From positions 124,001 to 188,000 of the forward strand of contig JASBNA010000013.1 of assembly GCA_038087015.1 (NCBI GenBank): 64,000 bases of DNA. The letters run 5' to 3'. This stretch comes from Cerrena zonata (taxonomy: Eukaryota > Basidiomycota > Agaricomycetes > Polyporales > Cerrenaceae). The position numbers were made by a program, and so were the translations under genes. The notes under the pieces are model-generated. The model searched no databases, was not told where the DNA came from, and saw only the letters and a list, made by a program, of their open reading frames with translations. Shown here piece after piece: positions 58,286-64,000 of the stretch; the stretch's first letter is position 1; every line of letters starts with the position of its first letter.

Positions 58286-59677
58286 CTAAGCAACAGCTTC
58301 CCGCCAGTAGTTTTCACAGCCAAACTTATTCAAAACCATGTAGGCTTCATCGTCATTACTTGAGTGCATGACCGACCACTTCCTGAAATGCAATTGCTTC
58401 AATTGACCTTCCCATAGAACATCACATTGATTTTGAGATAAATCCTCCAGTTGTCCCCCTTGGGTCCATTTGATTCTTCTAGTCATCAATTTCTTATAGA
58501 AGTTGATATTTTTCAAACCCCCTTCCACAATGATCAAGTTGAACCGGGGATTCAATAAAATGACCCCTACAAAATCAAGTTGTTTTGCATTCATATCAAC
58601 TTTGAAAAAATGCTGAGGATCTTGCAAAGTTTGCACCTTATATACCGTGGTGAAGTATCCCTTCTGCAAATCTTGTTCATGTTGACGTTTGATTTTGTCA
58701 TGTTTTTCATCCTTGGTTAGTTTGCGTTCTTCATTTTCTTGCATATGTTTTTGATATCTTTCTTCAACTTCTTGCTTAACTTTCATTTCTACTCCCGTTG
58801 GATCCTTGATGGCTTCATTGGTTAAAACGTTCATCAAATTGGATAATTTAACCTTAGGCGGTGGTGGTGCATCTAGCCCAAGTTTAATTCGGTCCTGTTT
58901 ATCTTTATGCTTTTGTTGTCGATCATTCCGCCTTATACGTTTCATTTCTTTCTTGGTTAAGTACATTGCTTTTTCTTCACTCAAATGGCTTTCCCATGGA
59001 GGTGGAATCAAAACCGGGTGCTGGATATATATCGATACCGGTGCTTCTTCACTATCTAACTTTAATTCGGATCCGTATTTCATCTCGCTTAAATATGGTC
59101 GGTCCCACCATTCAACTATAGGGGGATACTGGGGTTTATACAAGTGTTCTGCGAGGTTTTCATCCGGCAATAACCCTTTCAGTCTTATGTCTTCTATTCT
59201 TTGGCGTTCTAATTCTTCCTCCTTAAGTCGTTGTCTTAATTCATTGGCCTTTGCTATATGTTTACCTTGTGGATTTAATTGCAATGGTCGTGGTTTATGT
59301 TGTAGTTTGGGGTCCACAGACATATCTGATTGGTTTAAGTAGGGATTTATGGCTGCCGGGTCAAACCACTGGCGAACATTTTGTTTAAGTGGATTATGGT
59401 TTTTAGGTATCGATGGTGTTTTCCCAATGTTTCGTAATAATGGATGTAGTTCCACATTCAAACCTCCCTTGCCTTCTCTAGTCTGGTCTTGTTTCGTATC
59501 GTCTACCATTTTTTTACCCTGATTATCTGATTTGGCCTGTTGTTTAGCTAATAGCCTTGCCTTTGCTTTGGCAACGGCATCTTCTGTATTCACCGATCTA
59601 GTCAATCCCGAATTCCAGGCTGGTCTTTTAGAGCTCTGCCCCGACTCATTGGAATTCTGTCTTTTCCTATATGACAT
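58286..59677 (-). CDS. PRP3: PRP3, U4/U6 snRNP splicing factor
   Basis: 463 residues from an ATG at 59675-59677; S. cerevisiae Prp3 is 469. Prp3 binds the U4/U6 duplex and the 3' end of U6 in the tri-snRNP. It has a basic N-terminus (MSYRKRQNSNESGQSSKRP), the conserved N-terminal region with HPLLRNIG and NPYLNQSD, the charged helical middle with LIPPPWESHLSEEKAMYLTK and KEMKRIRRNDRQQKHKD, and the C-terminal ferredoxin-like DUF1115 domain (FVGVILLNPRFNLIIVEGG, NFYKKLMTRRIKW). Divergent from TOM1. Intact. Confidence 0.93.
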   Translation of the reverse strand: MSYRKRQNSNESGQSSKRPAWNSGLTRSVNTEDAVAKAKARLLAKQQAKSDNQGKKMVDDTKQDQTREGKGGLNVELHPLLRNIGKTPSIPKNHNPLKQNVRQWFDPAAINPYLNQSDMSVDPKLQHKPRPLQLNPQGKHIAKANELRQRLKEEELERQRIEDIRLKGLLPDENLAEHLYKPQYPPIVEWWDRPYLSEMKYGSELKLDSEEAPVSIYIQHPVLIPPPWESHLSEEKAMYLTKKEMKRIRRNDRQQKHKDKQDRIKLGLDAPPPPKVKLSNLMNVLTNEAIKDPTGVEMKVKQEVEERYQKHMQENEERKLTKDEKHDKIKRQHEQDLQKGYFTTVYKVQTLQDPQHFFKVDMNAKQLDFVGVILLNPRFNLIIVEGGLKNINFYKKLMTRRIKWTQGGQLEDLSQNQCDVLWEGQLKQLHFRKWSVMHSSNDDEAYMVLNKFGCENYWREAVA

Positions 59678-60141
59678 GCCGTTTATCTAAGCTATCAAGC
59701 TACTTTCAACTACTTTGAAATGGCTAAAAAATGTCTATATCTTGTGTAGTGTGTTTTTACCAACTCTTTACAAAGTCATCATAGCAAAAACTTAGAGAAC
59801 ATGGAAAAAAAAAAATGAGGAACAAAAGATCTAATATGCTTTTGCAAAAGATACAATCTTAATCTTTTGATTGTTTTTTAAAATTCATAAACTAGTTGAA
59901 CGAGATCAATCAATCAGCTTATATTTAGTTAACTTAATTTCGTTTTATTAGTTTATTGGTTCTAATTGGCATCTTCAATCAAGAGTTGTGTGATTCGCAA
60001 AGTCAAAAGTTGCTCAATATATGAGTAATCACAAATAAAGCAAAAAAAATTGATTCCTGAACTTTGTCAATTAGTAATACTTTTAATATTTCAAAAGACT
60101 ATTACTCCGCTTAATTGCCATTTCCATTGCGCTCGTTAAGT
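59678..60141. promoter_or_regulatory. Divergent upstream region of PRP3 and TOM1
   Basis: 464 bp of AT-rich DNA with A/T tracts (about 59802-59816). No specific site recognised. A TTG-started extension of the TOM1 frame exists at 60115 but the first ATG is at 60142. Confidence 0.5.
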
Positions 60142-63100
60142 ATGATCATCTCAAAGAAACATTTGAATAAGGTTGAAATGGAGAAACCATTGAAACCCTT
60201 GATTGATGAGTTAACCGAATGTCCTGAGAATCAGTTGCCAGTCAAGTTAAGACAAAACTTGACTTGGGAAAGACCAAAAAGTAATTTATTTCATTGGATA
60301 CCCCTTTTGAATAGATTTGATGAGGTTTTTGAACATTATATTTCAGAATATGGTTTAGATGAAGAATTTATTAAATTACGTGTGATGAGACCTGAGCATG
60401 CTGACATTTTGGTTTCATGCTTGCAATTCACTTATCTTTTATTGGAACATTGTGCCAATAGATCAATTTATTCGAGTTCTGATCGAATTTTCCATTTACT
60501 CAATACTGCTACTATTGATGTGAGACTACATGCTCTTCAGGTAGCAGTAATGCTTGGTGAAAGATATCTTCAGACTAACTCCTCCAAATATTCTTCCCCC
60601 AAGCCAGTAAAATTGAAAGTATTGGAATTGGCAAAGTTCTATCCTTTACCTATTCCTCCAAATTTCAACCCCAGAACAAATAACCACCAAAATAAAAATG
60701 TCGATTCAGATGACAAAAATAAAAATGAGCATTTAAGCTTACTTGATACGATTACAAATAAAAAAAGATATCCTTCAAAGTGGAGACTGATTCAATTCCA
60801 ATATTTCAAAACTGAAGTTCCTCCTCCTCAAGCTCAAAAGGAAACCAAGAAGAAGAAGAAGTCAAAGAAAGAATCGAAAAAGGATAATAAATCATTAGCA
60901 AGAGATACATTTCAGGAAGGTTTAGCTGACTTTACTCTTTCTGAAGAAAACGTTCGAAAATTATCCTTGGAACAAATTTATGACAAGGCCACTGAAGTAA
61001 TTCCAAAAGAATTTTGGTTTGAATTTTCATTGCATGCTCAAGTGGTTAAATCTTTCAATACAAAATCTTATGATTCAATCAATTTACGTGAACAGTTGCT
61101 TCGTACCAAGTGCTTAGCTATTGCATTTGTTTGTTGTTCTTGTCCATCGGATTTTACTGCCCCAAGATTGTTTGAATCCGAACCTTATATTTTCAGCTTT
61201 TTAACCGACTTTATTCAACCAGAGAATACTGACCTTGTCTCCAAGGATGTTTATTTCGCTGCTATTAAAACATTAGAATGTATTTCAATGAGGAGAGTTT
61301 GGGGTAATGATATAATTAGATGCATGGGTGGTAACGTTAACCATGGTACTTTATTTCAAGTTATTCGACACATAAATAAAAAAGTCCGTGATGAAGATGA
61401 TGACCTTTTTGAAAGAGGCTATGGTCATTTTTTCAATGTGTTGGGTAATTTAATAGTTTTTAAAACCGCTACTCCAAGATTAACCGCTGGTGGTATTTTA
61501 AATGATTTAATGCTGTTTTTAGAAACAAAGTCTAAGTATAGATGGACTTGTTCAGCAGCACTACATATACTCACACTTTACTTGAATGCTGCTCCAGAGT
61601 CATTTACGGACTTTGTATCAAATGATGGTTTCAATAAATTGATTAATACCGTTAACTACGAAGTTGATTTTGCCTTGGAAAATCCAGGTTTTGGTGGAGG
61701 ACCTCCAAAAACTGCCGTGACTTATTATAGTATCACCCTCAGACAATCAAATTACATAAGGAATTTGTTAAAGCTTGTTTCACACTTAATTCAATCGGAA
61801 TCCGGTGATATTTTACGTAATTTGTTTGATTCTTCAATTTTACAAAGCTTTAACAAAATCATTTTGAATCCAAAAGTTTTCGGTCCTGCAATTTTATCTG
61901 CAACAGTTGATGCAGTGTTTTATATTATTCATAATGAACCTACTGCATTTTCAATCCTTAATGAAGCTAACGTCATTGATACAATCTTGGATAATTACGA
62001 TAACTTATTTATTCCTTCTAGCGATTTGTTAGTATCATTACCAGAAGTCTTGGGAGCTATTTGTCTCAACAAAGAAGGTTTAGATAAAATCATAAAACAA
62101 GAAACTATCTCAAAATATTTCAAATCTTTCTATGTTTTGGAACATGCAAAACAATTAGTCAGATCAGACATGTCAACCAACCTTGGATGTTGTTTCGATG
62201 AACTTGGAAGACACTATTCTTCCTTAAAGCCCATAATTATGCGTGAAGTTGTTGCGTTATTACAAAATTTGTTTAAATTTAGTAATGAGAAACTTGATTG
62301 CCTCCATTTTTATGACTCTCCAAATGGTGCTCTATACTTGAGTAAGACGAAGAGCCCGATCAAAAATCAAATCATCCCCAAGATGATAAGGAAATTGATG
62401 CTTGGGAAACCTCAGATACTGCCTATATTCTCGATAATCTTTTCTTTTTCCTAGGGGGGTTATTGCAAGACAGTGGTCAATGGGGTAATGATGCTATAGA
62501 ATCAATTAAGTTTGAAGTTTGGGCTGCCTTTTTAACTTTGGATTACGTACCATTTGATTATACTACTTCTAATGGTCTTTCCAGTTTGATGGGCGTTTTA
62601 AAATATTTCGATGATGAAGATAGAACATATGGATTCCCAGTTTTGTTCCGCATTTTTAAGTCTCAATTTCAAAATCCATTAATTCAAGATTTCATGTCAT
62701 TTGATAATTCCAGTGTATCGTTTTTCGAACGATATAATTTTGATCCTGTGGGTGGTACAAAATTTTTGAATGAATTGAACAAACTCAATACGCTTATGTA
62801 TACCATAACAGAGATTTACATTAACCAATCATTATTATTCCCAGATAGATACGTTCAAATTGCTACTTATTTTGGGGCAGAGGGACTAGAAGTGATTGAT
62901 TACATGGGGGCTATTTTGAGAAAATGTGCACAAGAAGAAATAATCATTAGATCCAATGTCCCTGAGATAGTTGCTAGAAAGACTGCTCCAGTAATGGACG
63001 TTTCTAATAACTATGTTCCGGTACAAGTTTTTACGTCTAAACCAGATTCTCAAGAAAAGGAAGACTTGTCTATAGCCAAGTTCAAGAATACATTACAAAT

Positions 63101-64000
63101 CCGTTTTCTCACTTATCGTATTCAAAACCACATAGCAACTATATTCGCCTCTATAGGTCGCGTGTGTATGATGAGAAGACAAGATTACAGTCAATACATA
63201 TTCAGAAGAAGAGCTGTCAATATAACAAATAAACTTGCAACAGTTATGACTGAGGCAATTGATGCTAAAGTCAGTGAATCAATGAAAGAGAATTACCTCT
63301 TGATTATGGCAAATATATTTTCTATAGTGATTCTTAATAAGGAAAGAAACAAGTATCTTGCTCAAACATCATTGATCATTGCCCTTATCGAATCAGGATT
63401 CTTCTCTTCGTTGAAGGATTCAGCAACTCATCTTTGGAACAGAATGTTGCAATTAGACCCAGATGAAGTTAAAAGTACAGAAAAACTTGAATATATCAGC
63501 TCTCAAGATGCCAGTATCACGAAAAATGCGCTAAATCAAATTTTGTCAATTTTTGCTAATACAACCAGCTTTGATTCCTATCCTGCGTTCCCTAATTGTG
63601 ATCTTTATTATCATTATGGGTTTGAAAAACGTGCGGAAACTCAATTATTGCCTTCATTATTAGTGGAAGTAAGAATCGTTGCTATTAAGTTATTGGTTAC
63701 CTGTATCGGAAGCGACTCAAAATTATTCGATCTGAGCTCAAAGTTTCACCCTGGAAATATCCCAACTGCTGTAATTGAGAAAATGATTTCAATTTTCAAG
63801 ACCTCTTGGAATCGAAATCATGAAGTCGATTCGGATTCTTTTATTCCTTTACAACCAGAGAATGTTAGCCCTTCGAGCGATAACATTGAACTTTTGAAAT
63901 CTCTCGGACTAGATGAAACACAAGCTATTCATTTATTCAAACATGTTCATTCCCTCAAGGATTTGTGCGACACTGAATGGCCAGATTGTTCCGAAATTGG
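60142..64000 (+). CDS. TOM1: TOM1/HUWE1-type HECT ubiquitin ligase, N-terminal part (frame break, cut by right edge)
   Basis: From an ATG at 60142 (MIISKKHLNKVEMEKPLKPL) the frame is open to a TAG at 62452-62454; the protein then continues in the -1 frame from about 62346 (DEEPDQKSNHPQDDKEID, then DTAYILDNLFFFLGGLLQDS) without a stop to the window end. S. cerevisiae Tom1 exceeds 3,200 residues, so only the N-terminal 1,280 or so are here; the HECT domain lies outside. DUF908/DUF913-type armadillo regions are recognisable: ERPKSNLFHWIPLLNRFDE, EHCANRSIYSSSDRIFHLL, VMLGERYL, FDDEDRTYGFPVLFRIF. A UBA-like segment (LLKSLGLDETQAIHLFKH) lies near the right edge. One base appears missing around 62341-62346; it could be an error or a lesion. 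Confidence 0.85.

Overview
This window is nuclear chromosomal DNA from an ascomycete yeast, most probably a member of the CTG-Ser1 group (the Candida/Debaryomyces/Scheffersomyces relatives). It is AT-rich and compact, with about 33 protein genes, almost all recognisable as single-copy yeast housekeeping or regulatory genes. Introns are rare and short, with GTATGT donors and TACTAAC branch points. In-frame CTG codons fall where serine fits the family better than leucine: HOS2 codon 269, two codons in the zinc-cluster gene and two in RCN1. I see no transposon, LTR, CRISPR array, tRNA, rRNA, centromere or telomere signal. I cannot name the species.

Layout from left to right. 0-12 kb, all on the minus strand: the N-terminus of PAN1 (cut by the edge), THI20-type thiamine gene, AMD1, RGP1, the HOG1 MAP kinase and a CDC20-type APC/C activator. 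12-24 kb: VPS20 (plus), then HEM2, an MPDU1-like PQ-loop protein, NSP1 with a 102-bp coding repeat array, GPM1 and a PITH-domain protein (minus), then RCN1 and CIC1 (plus). 24-38 kb: XRS2, a secreted class 3 lipase, KAR5, an unrecognised mitochondrial protein, RIM9, MET22, MSY1, DHR2 and a small ERI1-like membrane protein, arranged as divergent and tightly convergent pairs with 13 to 80 bp between stops. 38-44 kb: PNG1, HOS2, the intron-containing proteasome gene SCL1, and ERG4. 44-64 kb: a zinc-cluster transcription factor broken by two frameshifts, PUF4, an LCCL-domain membrane protein, RNR1, the three-exon gene ATP19, PRP3, and the N-terminal part of TOM1 running off the right edge.

The genes do not form one pathway; this is ordinary yeast gene order. 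Some control elements can be read: two MCB (ACGCGT) sites before RNR1, a possible sterol response element before ERG4, and a perfect inverted repeat before THI20. Several intergenic regions hold short minisatellites, the most striking being a cluster of GACGTGAT words between RNR1 and ATP19.

The most useful observations beyond routine annotation are: ATP19, recovered only after removing two 52-nt introns; four single-base frame breaks, all in the right third (zinc-cluster gene twice, PUF4 at a five-C run, TOM1), which could be sequence errors or real lesions; a 46-residue hydrophobic leader on MET22; and two unexplained short reading frames in intergenic DNA. I did not find convincing evidence of a novel multi-gene system.
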